DNA of 64,000 nucleotides from Methanopyrus sp. SNP6. Lineage in GTDB: Archaea > JAADCQ01 > Methanopyri > Methanopyrales > Methanopyraceae. Both the position numbers and the translations under genes were made by a program. This document shows positions 39,192 through 47,596 of the stretch, in pieces. The stretch lies in assembly GCF_002201895.1 (NCBI RefSeq), contig NZ_CP019436.1, positions 385,456 through 449,455 of the forward strand, in the 5' to 3' direction. Every line of letters starts with the position of its first letter. Within the stretch, counting starts at the first letter, position 1. The notes below the pieces were generated by a model. It worked only from the letters and a program-made list of their open reading frames with translations. It made no database searches and was not told the DNA's origin.

Positions 39192-41036
39192 TCACTCTAC
39201 GGTTACGCTCTTGGCCAGGTTCCGTGGATAGTCAGGATCGATGCCTCTGGCTACGCTCATGTAGTACGCCAGCAATTGAAGCGGTACCGTGTAGACTATC
39301 GGGGAGAACACCTCGCTGATACTCGGCACCTGGATGACGTGATCGGAGTGCTCCTCCACGGCTTCGTCCTTCTCATCGGCCACGGTGATCACAGTGGCAC
39401 CCCGAGCTTTCACCTCTTCGATGTTCGCGAGCATCTTCTCGTAGGCGCCGCCTGGCTGAGCTACGGCGACCACCGGCACACCCTCCTCGATCAATGCCAG
39501 CGGACCGTGTTTGAGCTCACCCGCAGGGTACGCCTCCGCGTGCTGGTAGGTGATCTCCTTGAGCTTCAGTGCGCCCTCCATGGCGGTAGGATATCCAGGA
39601 CCGCGGCCGATGAAGAACCAGTTGGGACGTTCCTTGTACCGACCACCCATCACCGCTATCTCACGCTCCCGCTCCCAGTTGAGTACCTCCTCCAGCATCT
39701 CCGGAACCTTGTCCAGCTCATCGTGGTACTCCTCCGACTCCTTGTCGGTTATCTCACCAAAGTGGCGGGCTAGCTCCACGGCCAACGTGTACATCGCCGC
39801 GAGCTGCGCTGTGTAGGTCTTTGTGGCGGCGACGGCTTTCTCGAAGCCAGCGTGGGTGTACATGACGTGGTCGACCTCGCGGGTGATCGTGCTCCCGACG
39901 ACGTTGGTCAGTGCTATCGTCGTGGCCCCCCGGGCGTTCGCCTCCCGCACCGCCGCTAGCGTATCGGCGGTTTCACCCGACTGTGAGATGGCTAGAACGA
40001 GGGTGTCCTCGTCGACGAGTTCCTTTGTCACATATCGGAACTCGGAGGCTATCACCACGTCCACGGGGAACTTGGCGAGCAACTCCGTGGCGTACTTCGC
40101 GCCGAGTCCGGCATGGTACGAGGTACCGCACGCGACGATGTACAACTTAGTGTAATCGCCGCCGACAAGCTCCTCCGCCATCTCCATGAGGTTTTCCCGT
40201 TCGATCCGAAGCGTGTTCCTAACGGCTTCGGGTTGCTCGTGGATCTCCTTGAGCATGAAGTGCGGGTAGCCACGGCGTTCCAGCGTGTGCGGATCCTCCT
40301 CGACTATCTGCACTTTCTTCTCTTCCGTGACGTCCTCAAGGGTCTCCACGTCCAGTATCTTGATCTCGTCCCGCTTCACTACGACGATCTCGCCGTCGTC
40401 GATAGGGATCACGCGGTTCGTTTCTGGTAGTATTGCCGGTATATCGGACGCCAAGAAGTTACCATCGTCTCCCAACCCTACTACCAACGGACTCTCCTTC
40501 CTAGCGGCCAGGATTACGTCGGGCTCGCGGGTACAAATGGCGGCGATGGCGTACGACCCCTCTAGCCGGCGCACGGCCTCGACGAACGCCTCGAAGAACG
40601 ATTTCCCTTCCTTCATCCCCTGCTCGATGAGATGGGGTACGATCTCGGTGTCCGTCTCGGAGTCGAACCGGTGTCCCTTATCTTCCAGTTCCTCCTTAAG
40701 TTGCATGAAGTTCTCGATGATCCCGTTGTGCACGACCGCGATCTCGTCACGACAGTCCGTGTGCGGATGTGCATTACGCCGGTTAGGGTCTCCATGAGTC
40801 GCCCATCGGGTATGTCCGATTCCAACCTTACCGGGGAGCTTTCTGAGGTTACGCTGCAGCTTCGTCGGCTCGCCGCCCTCGGTCAGCTTCCCGGCATCCT
40901 TCTCGACGTACAATCGACCCTCGTGGATCGTGGCGACTCCGGCGGAGTCGTAGCCGCGGTACTCGAGCCTGACCAACGAGTCGACTATAATGGGGGCCGC
41001 GTCACGCTCCCCGATGTACCCTACGATCCCGCACAA
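39192..41036 (-). CDS. glmS: Glutamine-fructose-6-phosphate aminotransferase
   Basis: 614 aa. Cys2 nucleophile in 'MCGIVGYIG', '[10 protein letters not shown]', 'GHTRWATHG' and 'HNGIIENF' form the glutaminase domain; two SIS domains follow ('[10 protein letters not shown]', '[12 protein letters not shown]', '[18 protein letters not shown]'). The C-terminus 'NLAKSVTVE' is the standard GlmS end. It makes glucosamine-6-phosphate for UDP-sugars of glycoproteins and envelope polymers. Length is normal. It converges with the RCK-DHH gene with 2 bp between the stops. Confidence 0.96.
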   Translation of the reverse strand: MCGIVGYIGERDAAPIIVDSLVRLEYRGYDSAGVATIHEGRLYVEKDAGKLTEGGEPTKLQRNLRKLPGKVGIGHTRWATHGDPNRRNAHPHTDCRDEIAVVHNGIIENFMQLKEELEDKGHRFDSETDTEIVPHLIEQGMKEGKSFFEAFVEAVRRLEGSYAIAAICTREPDVILAARKESPLVVGLGDDGNFLASDIPAILPETNRVIPIDDGEIVVVKRDEIKILDVETLEDVTEEKKVQIVEEDPHTLERRGYPHFMLKEIHEQPEAVRNTLRIERENLMEMAEELVGGDYTKLYIVACGTSYHAGLGAKYATELLAKFPVDVVIASEFRYVTKELVDEDTLVLAISQSGETADTLAAVREANARGATTIALTNVVGSTITREVDHVMYTHAGFEKAVAATKTYTAQLAAMYTLAVELARHFGEITDKESEEYHDELDKVPEMLEEVLNWEREREIAVMGGRYKERPNWFFIGRGPGYPTAMEGALKLKEITYQHAEAYPAGELKHGPLALIEEGVPVVAVAQPGGAYEKMLANIEEVKARGATVITVADEKDEAVEEHSDHVIQVPSISEVFSPIVYTVPLQLLAYYMSVARGIDPDYPRNLAKSVTVE

Positions 41037-41055
41037 ACCGGTTCACACCCTTTAC

Positions 41056-42108
41056 TTACGAGAGGTATTCCACAACGTCGTAAAGCACGCGAACAGCATT
41101 TACGAGGTCCTCAATCGGAACGTGCTCCGAAGGGGAGTGCGCGTAGTCGATCGAACCGGGTCCGAAGACCACCACGTCCTTACCAACCAATTTACGGATG
41201 TAACCGGCGTCCGTGCTCGCTGGCCAGGTAATAGGTTCGTTCGGGAGCCTGCGGGCACTTAGGGCTTCCCGTAGCGCGCGCACTACCGGTTCGTCGCCTG
41301 AGAGTACGAACGGTGGTGCTCCTGCCCGAATGTCGGCCGAGACCCCTTCCACTCCGTGAAAGAATCGCTCGAGGTCCTCGGGAGACAGCTGAGTGTTGAG
41401 CCTGACGTCCAACACGGCTTCCAGGCACTGGGGTGTCACGTTAGTCGCCACCCCCCTGGAGTGAACGCTCGTGGGATTGGCGGTAGGGACTCCGAGTGCG
41501 TCCTCAAAATCCTCCAGCGTCTCATAGAGGTCATGCAGTATCCTGCAGAATTTCAAAATGGGGTTCTCCGGGTTGTGTGAGCCGGCGTGTTTGGACTCCC
41601 CTTCGATACACAACCTGACTTCCACACGGGACTTGTGCCCGATCACGGGACGTAGTTCCGTCGGTTCCCCGTTGATCACGTGGTTCGCTTGAATTTCCCT
41701 ACGACGTAACACGTGACGAATGCCGGCCGAATCGGTCTCTTCTCGGACTACCGCGATTATCTCCAGTGGTCCATCCCATATCTCGGCCAGGGTAACGTAA
41801 ACGGCCAGATTGGCCTTCGCGTCGCAAGCTCCTCGGCCGTACAGCTTACCGTCGACGATACGGGGCTCGAACGGTTTCTCCATCCCGTCGGGTGGGACAG
41901 TATCGAGATGTGACGTTAAGCACACCTCCGGCTCTCCACGTCGCCCGATCACGTTCCCCAGACGGTCGATTTCCACCTCTAAGCCGGCACGCTCCAGGTC
42001 CGAAGCGTACCGCTCCGAGAGCTCTTCCTCCTCGCCGCTGACGCTGGGGATAGAGATGTAGTCGCACAGGAGCTTTACCACGCGCTCCCTGACGTCCAAC
42101 CTAATCAC
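41056..42108 (-). CDS. M20 family metallopeptidase (ArgE/DapE/LysK-like)
   Basis: 350 aa with GTG overlapping the gatE stop (GTGA). 'LTSHLDTVPPDG' (first metal His/Asp), 'LYGRGACDAKANLAVYV' (bridging Asp), 'VVREETDSAGIRHVL' (catalytic Glu) and 'GPGSIDYAHSPSEHV' (last His) give a complete M20 dinuclear zinc site. The family includes acetylornithine deacetylase, succinyl-diaminopimelate desuccinylase and LysW-linked lysine/ornithine hydrolase. The short length and archaeal context make a LysK/ArgE-type role in arginine or lysine synthesis likely, but the specificity is not readable. Confidence 0.82.
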   Translation of the reverse strand: MIRLDVRERVVKLLCDYISIPSVSGEEEELSERYASDLERAGLEVEIDRLGNVIGRRGEPEVCLTSHLDTVPPDGMEKPFEPRIVDGKLYGRGACDAKANLAVYVTLAEIWDGPLEIIAVVREETDSAGIRHVLRRREIQANHVINGEPTELRPVIGHKSRVEVRLCIEGESKHAGSHNPENPILKFCRILHDLYETLEDFEDALGVPTANPTSVHSRGVATNVTPQCLEAVLDVRLNTQLSPEDLERFFHGVEGVSADIRAGAPPFVLSGDEPVVRALREALSARRLPNEPITWPASTDAGYIRKLVGKDVVVFGPGSIDYAHSPSEHVPIEDLVNAVRVLYDVVEYLS

Positions 42109-44048
42109 TCTCCCGAAATCTCTTGAATTCGCTCACGGACGAGCTCGCTTACCCGTTTACCGTCCGCCCGTCCCCGTAGGACTTCCATTACTTCACCCAT
42201 AATCTTGCCCATGACTGCCATACCTCGCTCCCGAATCTCATCCTTGTACCTACGAATCGCCTCTTCGACAACCTCCTCGATCTCCTCCTCGGACACCATC
42301 ACTATGCCGAGTTCTTCCGCGAGCTCCTCTGGATCGGAGTCCGGATCGGCCGCAAGGGCGCCCAGCAGCTCCTCGATTCCAGACTTAGCTATGGTACCCT
42401 CGGCGTAGAGCTTCAGCACATCCTTAACGTGGTCTATGGTGAGGTTATCCACTGGGTACCCGTCTTTTTCAAGCCGAGGGATCGTGTTCACTAGCGTGGC
42501 CGCTGCTACCTTGGGTTCCGCTCCGGTCTCCTCCACGATCTTCTCGAACTCGTCCACGACTCCATGCTCGAACATCTGCTCAACTAACTCCTCCCCGAGA
42601 CCGTACTCTTCGGTGAGCCTCTCCTTACGCTCCCAAGGTTTCTCCGGGAGCTTTTCCGCCAGCTCTTTTACCCTGTCCTCGTCGATAACTACTGGCGGGA
42701 TGTCCGTCTCAGGGTACATTCGAGCGGCTCCCGGGCGAGGCCGCATGTACTCCGTGGTCCCGTCCTTCCGAGCGCGTCGGGTCTCGGCCGGGACGCCTTT
42801 CAGCGCCATGATAGCGCGATCCTTCACCGCTTCCATGGCGGACTTAACACGATCCTCCGGACCCGCTATCAAGACGAACCCGTCACCGTCTTCCACACCG
42901 AGACGCTGCCTGACAGTCTCGACTTCCTCCTCCGAGATACCGTACTTGGGAAGCTCATCGGAGTGGAACAGCCCCGAAACCCCTCGTCTCCTCGCGTAGT
43001 CGGCGAGCTCGGTACCGAACCTCCGGCCCGGACACAGTTCCCAACCTAAAATCCCTTCGAACCCGGGCAGAAGCAGAGCGTACACTACACCATCACGCTC
43101 GAGTTCCCGACGGATAACCTCGCTGTCGGTGTCCTCGAACACGTCAGTAACATCCACTGGCTCACAATTGACTAGGTCCGTTTCACTAACATCGCGTTCA
43201 CGAAGCTCGTCTCGGATCCTGAGTAGATTCGCCTGTCTTAACGCCTCGTACTTGACTACCTTAGGAATCAGGTTCAAGTCCTGAACACCCTTGATCTCCT
43301 GCACGGCGCCACCCTTTATCGAGACGTTCACGTCCTGCCTTACCGTGCCGATTCCTGACTTCACACCGCCTACGGCTTTGATCGCCTCACCGATCCTCTC
43401 AGCGGCCTCACGGGCCTGTTCCGGCGTCCTGATGTCCGGCTCCGTAGAAACCTCGATAAGCGGTATCCCGAGCCTGTCAAGGCAGTAATCGACCTCGAGA
43501 TCCTGATCACGTCCCTTCACCTTGCGAGCGGCGTCTTCTTCCAGACACACCGTACTGATACGGACTGGGCCTTCGGACGTCGGGACCTCACCACCGAACC
43601 CGACGAGCATTGTACGCTGGAATCCAGTGGTGTTCGAACCGTCGATTACCATCTTCCGCATCACGTGCACCTCGTCGACGACGGACCCACCCAGAAGGAG
43701 GGTAACCTTAATCGCGACGTCGAGAGCTTCAGAACAAGGCTCGTGCGGGGGCTCTTCGTCCAGTTCAACTAGGCACGAGAAGGACCCGTCCGCCAGGTAG
43801 TAGAACGTTCGGTCGCGCTTGAATTCTTCCAAAGCCGCCGGATCGAACTCGCCCATCTCGCTCTGGACCGGGCGGAGCTTACGTCTGACCTTGGGCTCCT
43901 CCGGCACCTCTTCCCCTAGCTCTGGAGTACAGCGACAGAACAGCTTTCTGGAGGTATCAAGCTGCCGGTGGATCTCAAGTCCCACTCGGAGACCGATCTC
44001 TTCCCAGTCTAGGTCCTCTTCTCGCACGGGCTCGGGCAGGGGGGTCAC
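42105..44048 (-). CDS. gatE: Glutamyl-tRNA(Gln) amidotransferase subunit E
   Basis: 647 aa from GTG 44048. 'GLRVGLEIHRQLDT' and 'KLFCRCTPEL' open the GatB/GatE kinase core; 'VHVMRKMVIDGSNTTGFQRT' (archaeal E-type insertion) and 'DYCLDRLGIPLIEVSTEPD' follow. A GAD-like insert and the C-terminal YqeY-like tail ('IMGKIMGEVMEVLRGRADG') are present. GatDE converts Glu-tRNA-Gln to Gln-tRNA-Gln in archaea. gatD is not in the window. The M20 peptidase gene follows with a 4-bp overlap. Confidence 0.96.
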   Translation of the reverse strand: MTPLPEPVREEDLDWEEIGLRVGLEIHRQLDTSRKLFCRCTPELGEEVPEEPKVRRKLRPVQSEMGEFDPAALEEFKRDRTFYYLADGSFSCLVELDEEPPHEPCSEALDVAIKVTLLLGGSVVDEVHVMRKMVIDGSNTTGFQRTMLVGFGGEVPTSEGPVRISTVCLEEDAARKVKGRDQDLEVDYCLDRLGIPLIEVSTEPDIRTPEQAREAAERIGEAIKAVGGVKSGIGTVRQDVNVSIKGGAVQEIKGVQDLNLIPKVVKYEALRQANLLRIRDELRERDVSETDLVNCEPVDVTDVFEDTDSEVIRRELERDGVVYALLLPGFEGILGWELCPGRRFGTELADYARRRGVSGLFHSDELPKYGISEEEVETVRQRLGVEDGDGFVLIAGPEDRVKSAMEAVKDRAIMALKGVPAETRRARKDGTTEYMRPRPGAARMYPETDIPPVVIDEDRVKELAEKLPEKPWERKERLTEEYGLGEELVEQMFEHGVVDEFEKIVEETGAEPKVAAATLVNTIPRLEKDGYPVDNLTIDHVKDVLKLYAEGTIAKSGIEELLGALAADPDSDPEELAEELGIVMVSEEEIEEVVEEAIRRYKDEIRERGMAVMGKIMGEVMEVLRGRADGKRVSELVRERIQEISGE

Positions 44049-44119
44049 CCCCCTCGCGGTACCGGTTCGATTATCGAACGCCTTATGGGCGCGGGTACGT
44101 AGTCCACGACGGCGAGGTA

Positions 44120-44515
44120 GTGCTAGAGGTAACCCTACCGGGGGAAGGCACGCCGGCGGCGGAGAGATCCCGCACGCTCCGCACCCTTAAACGTGCCCTG
44201 GAGCGGTACTTCCGGGGCCACCCCGTAAACTTCGGTGATGTCCCGGTGAGGATAAACGTTTCCGGAAAACCTCGGGAGGTGCTCGAGCTCGTCCGCGAGA
44301 TCCCGTACGGGACAGTGGTCACCTACGGGGATATCGCCCAAAAGGCCAACATCCATCCACGGGTGGTGGGAGTCTCCCTCGCCCTAAACAGGACCCCGAT
44401 AATCGTGCCATGCCACCGCGTCGTAGCCACCGACGGGCTCGGTGGGTTCAGGTGGGGGTTGGAATGGAAGAGGAGGCTGTTAGAGCTAGAGGGAGCGTTA
44501 CCATCGAAGAGGTAG
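44120..44515 (+). CDS. ogt: Methylated-DNA-protein cysteine methyltransferase
   Basis: 131 aa from GTG 44120. The active-site motif 'IIVPCHRVVATDGLGGFRWG' has C98 as methyl acceptor, and 'IPYGTVVTYGDIAQKANIHPRVVG' is the helix-turn-helix and arginine finger. The protein removes O6-alkyl groups from guanine in DNA. The N-terminal domain is very short. The same frame stays open upstream and encodes a native-looking segment ('RGYVVHDGEVV') without any ATG, GTG or TTG, and the GTG used here has only a poor ribosome site, so the true start is unclear. It is divergent from gatE. Confidence 0.88.
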   Translation: MLEVTLPGEGTPAAERSRTLRTLKRALERYFRGHPVNFGDVPVRINVSGKPREVLELVREIPYGTVVTYGDIAQKANIHPRVVGVSLALNRTPIIVPCHRVVATDGLGGFRWGLEWKRRLLELEGALPSKR

Positions 44516-45072
44516 GCCAGTGGGTAGTGATCGTCGACCGTGAGGAGCTCGAGTACGACGGCTCGCAGCTCCGCAGGACGTTCGCTCACGAGCGGTACGG
44601 AATTAAAGGGCGGGCCGTAGTGGTGTTTCGAGGCCCGATGGACGTAAGGACGGAATACACCGCGGATGCTGAGGATGTCGGCTCGCCTATCCGGGGCAAC
44701 GACGTGCTGCATTTGCTCGTGGACGACCCCACCCGAGCCGATCCGTTGGTATCGGGATTACTTCAAAGGTTGCTGGTAGTGGTAGCGAAGGAAGTCATCG
44801 AGAGGGAACTATCGACAAATCTGAACCGAGACGGTGACGACCTCTTACACGACGGCAGAAAGCTCACCGTGTCGGTTTTCAAGCCGGCGGGCCCCGGTTC
44901 GCTCGCGCACCTCGGGATCAACGTGACAACCGAGGGTGTTCCCGTCCCAGCCTCCTCCCTACGCGACCTCGGTTACCTTGGAGACCCACTCGACCTGGGT
45001 CGACGCGTTGCCGTCGAATTCGTCCGCGAGATCACGGATGTGGAGTTGGACCTCACCAAGATCAGGTGGTGA
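44464..45072 (+). CDS. DUF366 family protein
   Basis: 202 aa from ATG 44464, with GGGGGTTGG just upstream, inside the 3' end of ogt (52-bp overlap). 'ELEYDGSQLRRTFAHERYGIKG', 'AVVVFRGPMDVRTEY', 'EDVGSPIRGNDVLHLLV' and 'LLQRLLVVVAKEVIERE' match the archaeal DUF366 family, whose function is not known. No membrane segments or metal-binding clusters are visible. It overlaps the tfrB gene by 7 bp, so ogt, this gene and tfrB form a tight operon. Confidence 0.8.
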   Translation: MEEEAVRARGSVTIEEVGQWVVIVDREELEYDGSQLRRTFAHERYGIKGRAVVVFRGPMDVRTEYTADAEDVGSPIRGNDVLHLLVDDPTRADPLVSGLLQRLLVVVAKEVIERELSTNLNRDGDDLLHDGRKLTVSVFKPAGPGSLAHLGINVTTEGVPVPASSLRDLGYLGDPLDLGRRVAVEFVREITDVELDLTKIRW

Positions 45073-46544
45073 GGAACTTGGACGAAGCCGTCGTGATCCG
45101 CATCGAGACCGCCGAGCGATCGGAGAGCGTGAAAGTCCCGTATCGTGAGGGGATGACGCTACTCGACGCGCTACGGTGGATCAAGGAGCACGAGATACAG
45201 GACCTCGAGTTCGAGTTCTCGTGTCGGAACGCTCAATGTGGCACTTGCGCTGTGCTCGTGAACGGGAAAGCTCGACTCGCCTGTGAGTACTTGTTGGAAC
45301 CAGGTCAGGAAGTGACCGTGGAACCCCTGAGGCACCTACCAGTAGTCAAAGACCTGGCGATCGATTGGTCGGCGGTCACGTCGAGGCTCCGGCCTCTCTC
45401 CCCCAAATCCTACCGGGAGTGGTTCCGTCGAATGGAACCCGAGAAGCAGCGGAAATTGTACGAGCTAAGATCTTGCATCGAGTGCCTCTGCTGCGTCGCC
45501 GAATGTCCCGTGATCAAGTCGGGATCGACGCGGAACCCGGGCCCGATCGTACTACGGAAGGTAGCGGAGGAAGTCGAAAAATGGGACGAATCTCCAGGAA
45601 TAGACGACACCGTGTACGCCTGCACCACGTGCCATACCTGCGCCGAAGTGTGCCCTAAGGACATAGAGATCCCGGCGAAGGCTGTCGAGACGTTACGGGC
45701 GAGACTCTACGAGGAAGGTAAAGGTCCACTACCCGAGCACAAGGAGCTAGGAGAAAGGGCCGTACGCACGGGCAGGTCCGTCGAGAAGGGGAACAGGTCG
45801 TTCATAGAGGAGTACTCCGGCGAGTACGGGGAGGGAGACGTCGAGGCCATGTTTTTCACTGGATGCCTAGTGGATTACCGACTACCCGATACTGGGAAAG
45901 CCCTAGTTAAGCTGGCCGAGGAGTTAGGGGTCAGACTGATCGTTCCTCGGGAGCAAGTCTGTTGCGGCTCACCACTCCTGAGGACGGGGCAGTACGACCG
46001 TGCCGAACGCCTAGCTTTCGAGAACCTGGAGACGTTCCGACGGGTCGACCCCGATGTTATCGTCACCGTCTGCGCCGGCTGCGGAGCCACGCTGAAGAAC
46101 AACTACCCCGAACTCCTCGGTGATAGGTTCGAGTGGGACGTACTAGACGTCACGGAGCTACTCGTAGAGATAAGGGCACACGAGCGGGGATTCCGGCTCC
46201 AGGAGCGTACAACGGTTACGTATCACGATCCGTGTCATCTGAAGCGGGGACAAGGTGTCGAGGGCGAGCCCAGGAAGCTCATCCGATCGATCGAGAACGT
46301 TGAGTTCGTTGAGATGGAGGAACCGGATCGGTGTTGCGGGGCCGGCGGGGGCGTTCGATCCGGTCTACCGGAGCTCGCGGAGCTGATGTCCGACGTGAAG
46401 GCTCACATGGTACGCGAGACCGGGGCCGAAGTGTTGACCACGGTCTGTCCGTTCTGCGAATACAACCTCAGGGAAGGGCTCGAGCGCAACGACGTCGAGG
46501 CACGGGTGGAGAACTTGACGGTACTGCTCTCCAGAGGTCTTTAG
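45066..46544 (+). CDS. tfrB: Iron-sulfur/CCG-domain oxidoreductase subunit, TfrB/SdhB-HdrB fusion type
   Basis: 492 aa. An N-terminal [2Fe-2S] ferredoxin-like domain ('FEFSCRNAQCGTCAVLVNGKARLAC' region, key block CRNAQCGTC) is followed by two [4Fe-4S] motifs ('SCIECLCCVAECPV' and 'CTTCHTCAEVCPKDIEIP') and two CCG domains ('EQVCCGSPLLR', 'CAGCGATLKNNYPEL', 'DRCCGAGGGVR', 'CPFCEYNLREGL'). This is the layout of thiol:fumarate reductase subunit B, which couples oxidation of CoM-SH and CoB-SH to fumarate reduction. A heterodisulfide-type or other CCG role is possible; no tfrA is seen here. It ends 4 bp inside the convergent pseudouridine synthase gene. Confidence 0.85.
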   Translation: MVRNLDEAVVIRIETAERSESVKVPYREGMTLLDALRWIKEHEIQDLEFEFSCRNAQCGTCAVLVNGKARLACEYLLEPGQEVTVEPLRHLPVVKDLAIDWSAVTSRLRPLSPKSYREWFRRMEPEKQRKLYELRSCIECLCCVAECPVIKSGSTRNPGPIVLRKVAEEVEKWDESPGIDDTVYACTTCHTCAEVCPKDIEIPAKAVETLRARLYEEGKGPLPEHKELGERAVRTGRSVEKGNRSFIEEYSGEYGEGDVEAMFFTGCLVDYRLPDTGKALVKLAEELGVRLIVPREQVCCGSPLLRTGQYDRAERLAFENLETFRRVDPDVIVTVCAGCGATLKNNYPELLGDRFEWDVLDVTELLVEIRAHERGFRLQERTTVTYHDPCHLKRGQGVEGEPRKLIRSIENVEFVEMEEPDRCCGAGGGVRSGLPELAELMSDVKAHMVRETGAEVLTTVCPFCEYNLREGLERNDVEARVENLTVLLSRGL

Positions 46545-47539
46545 CCCCAAGCCTTCGGGTACGTGCCCGGCTCCATCAGGACCCTCTTGGTGTCCACCAT
46601 AATACCCCGATCCGCGTGTAGCATCTCCTTCCAAGTAGCCTTGGCCACTCCCAGCGCTACCGCCTCCCCCTTCAACGTGAAGATGGCGACTAGATCGCCG
46701 GGCTGGATCCCTTTCTCCACCCTAACGATTCCCGGTGCGGCCAGGTCGGCCCCGTGGCAGATGGCGTCGACGGCAGTATCCCTGATCTCTATCCTCGGTA
46801 GGTGCTCTAGGCCTTCCTCCATCGGACGTACGATGTGTCGTAAGGGTTCCTCCCACCGACACTCCTTCCAGAACTCGTACGCGTCCTTCACGTCGTGGAG
46901 AGTGACGGCGTTCTCCTCCGAGAACGGCCCCGTCCTCGTCCTTCGAAGCTCAGCCATGTGCGCACCGACACCCAAGGCCTCACCGATGTCATGACACAGC
47001 TTCCGGATGTAAGTACCAGCCTGACACCCGACCCTCATCAGCACGTCGCGATCGTCGATCTCGAGGATATCGATGTAGTAAACTTTCTTAGGACGTACCC
47101 TCCTCTTGACCGCCGAGCGTAACGGTGGCCGCTGGAGTATCGTCCCCTCGAACTCCTTCACGACGCGCTCCAGCTCCTCCTCGTCCACATCGCCGTGGAG
47201 ATGCATAATCGTCACGTATTCCTTGCCCGCCGGTAGCAGCGTCTGGATTATCTTCGTGGCTTTCTCGAGGGCGATAGGAAGGACTCCCGTGACCTTAGGA
47301 TCCAGGGTACCACCGTGACCCGCCTTGGACAGACCGAAGATCTCCTTCACCCAAGCCACGACCTCGTGCGATGTGGGCCCGGCTGGCTTATCTAGGTTGA
47401 TAACACCCTTCATGATGTACTCCTCGATAGGGCGCTCCTCCGGAGGACAACCGTACCGAGGGTCCGTTTCCGCCTCGGCTTTCGTAACCATTTCCCGATC
47501 TCGGTCGAACGGTAACCGACGGTCCTTGTCACCGCTCAT
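46541..47539 (-). CDS. cbf5: tRNA/rRNA pseudouridine synthase TruB/Cbf5
   Basis: 332 aa. 'GVINLDKPAGPTSHEVVAWVKE', 'KAGHGGTLDPKVTGVLPIAL' (catalytic Asp), 'LPAGKEYVTIMHLHGD', 'RPPLRSAVKRR' and 'GTYIRKLCHDIGEALG' define the enzyme. The C-terminal ~80 residues form a PUA domain ('AICHGADLAAPGIVRVEKGIQPGD'). In archaea it acts alone on tRNA U55 and with Nop10, L7Ae and Gar1 in H/ACA particles on rRNA. The N-terminal extension 'DKDRRLPFDRDRE' is typical of the archaeal protein. Confidence 0.95.
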   Translation of the reverse strand: MSGDKDRRLPFDRDREMVTKAEAETDPRYGCPPEERPIEEYIMKGVINLDKPAGPTSHEVVAWVKEIFGLSKAGHGGTLDPKVTGVLPIALEKATKIIQTLLPAGKEYVTIMHLHGDVDEEELERVVKEFEGTILQRPPLRSAVKRRVRPKKVYYIDILEIDDRDVLMRVGCQAGTYIRKLCHDIGEALGVGAHMAELRRTRTGPFSEENAVTLHDVKDAYEFWKECRWEEPLRHIVRPMEEGLEHLPRIEIRDTAVDAICHGADLAAPGIVRVEKGIQPGDLVAIFTLKGEAVALGVAKATWKEMLHADRGIMVDTKRVLMEPGTYPKAWG

Positions 47540-47596
47540 GCGTGGCCCCCTCGACGTTCGTCGGCGCCTCTGGTGACTCTCTCGATAATAACCTCT

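Noticed and set aside
42105-44048. GatB rather than GatE
   Set aside because: The size and the internal insertion between the kinase core and the tail are those of the archaeal E subunit; GatB would be about 150 residues shorter.
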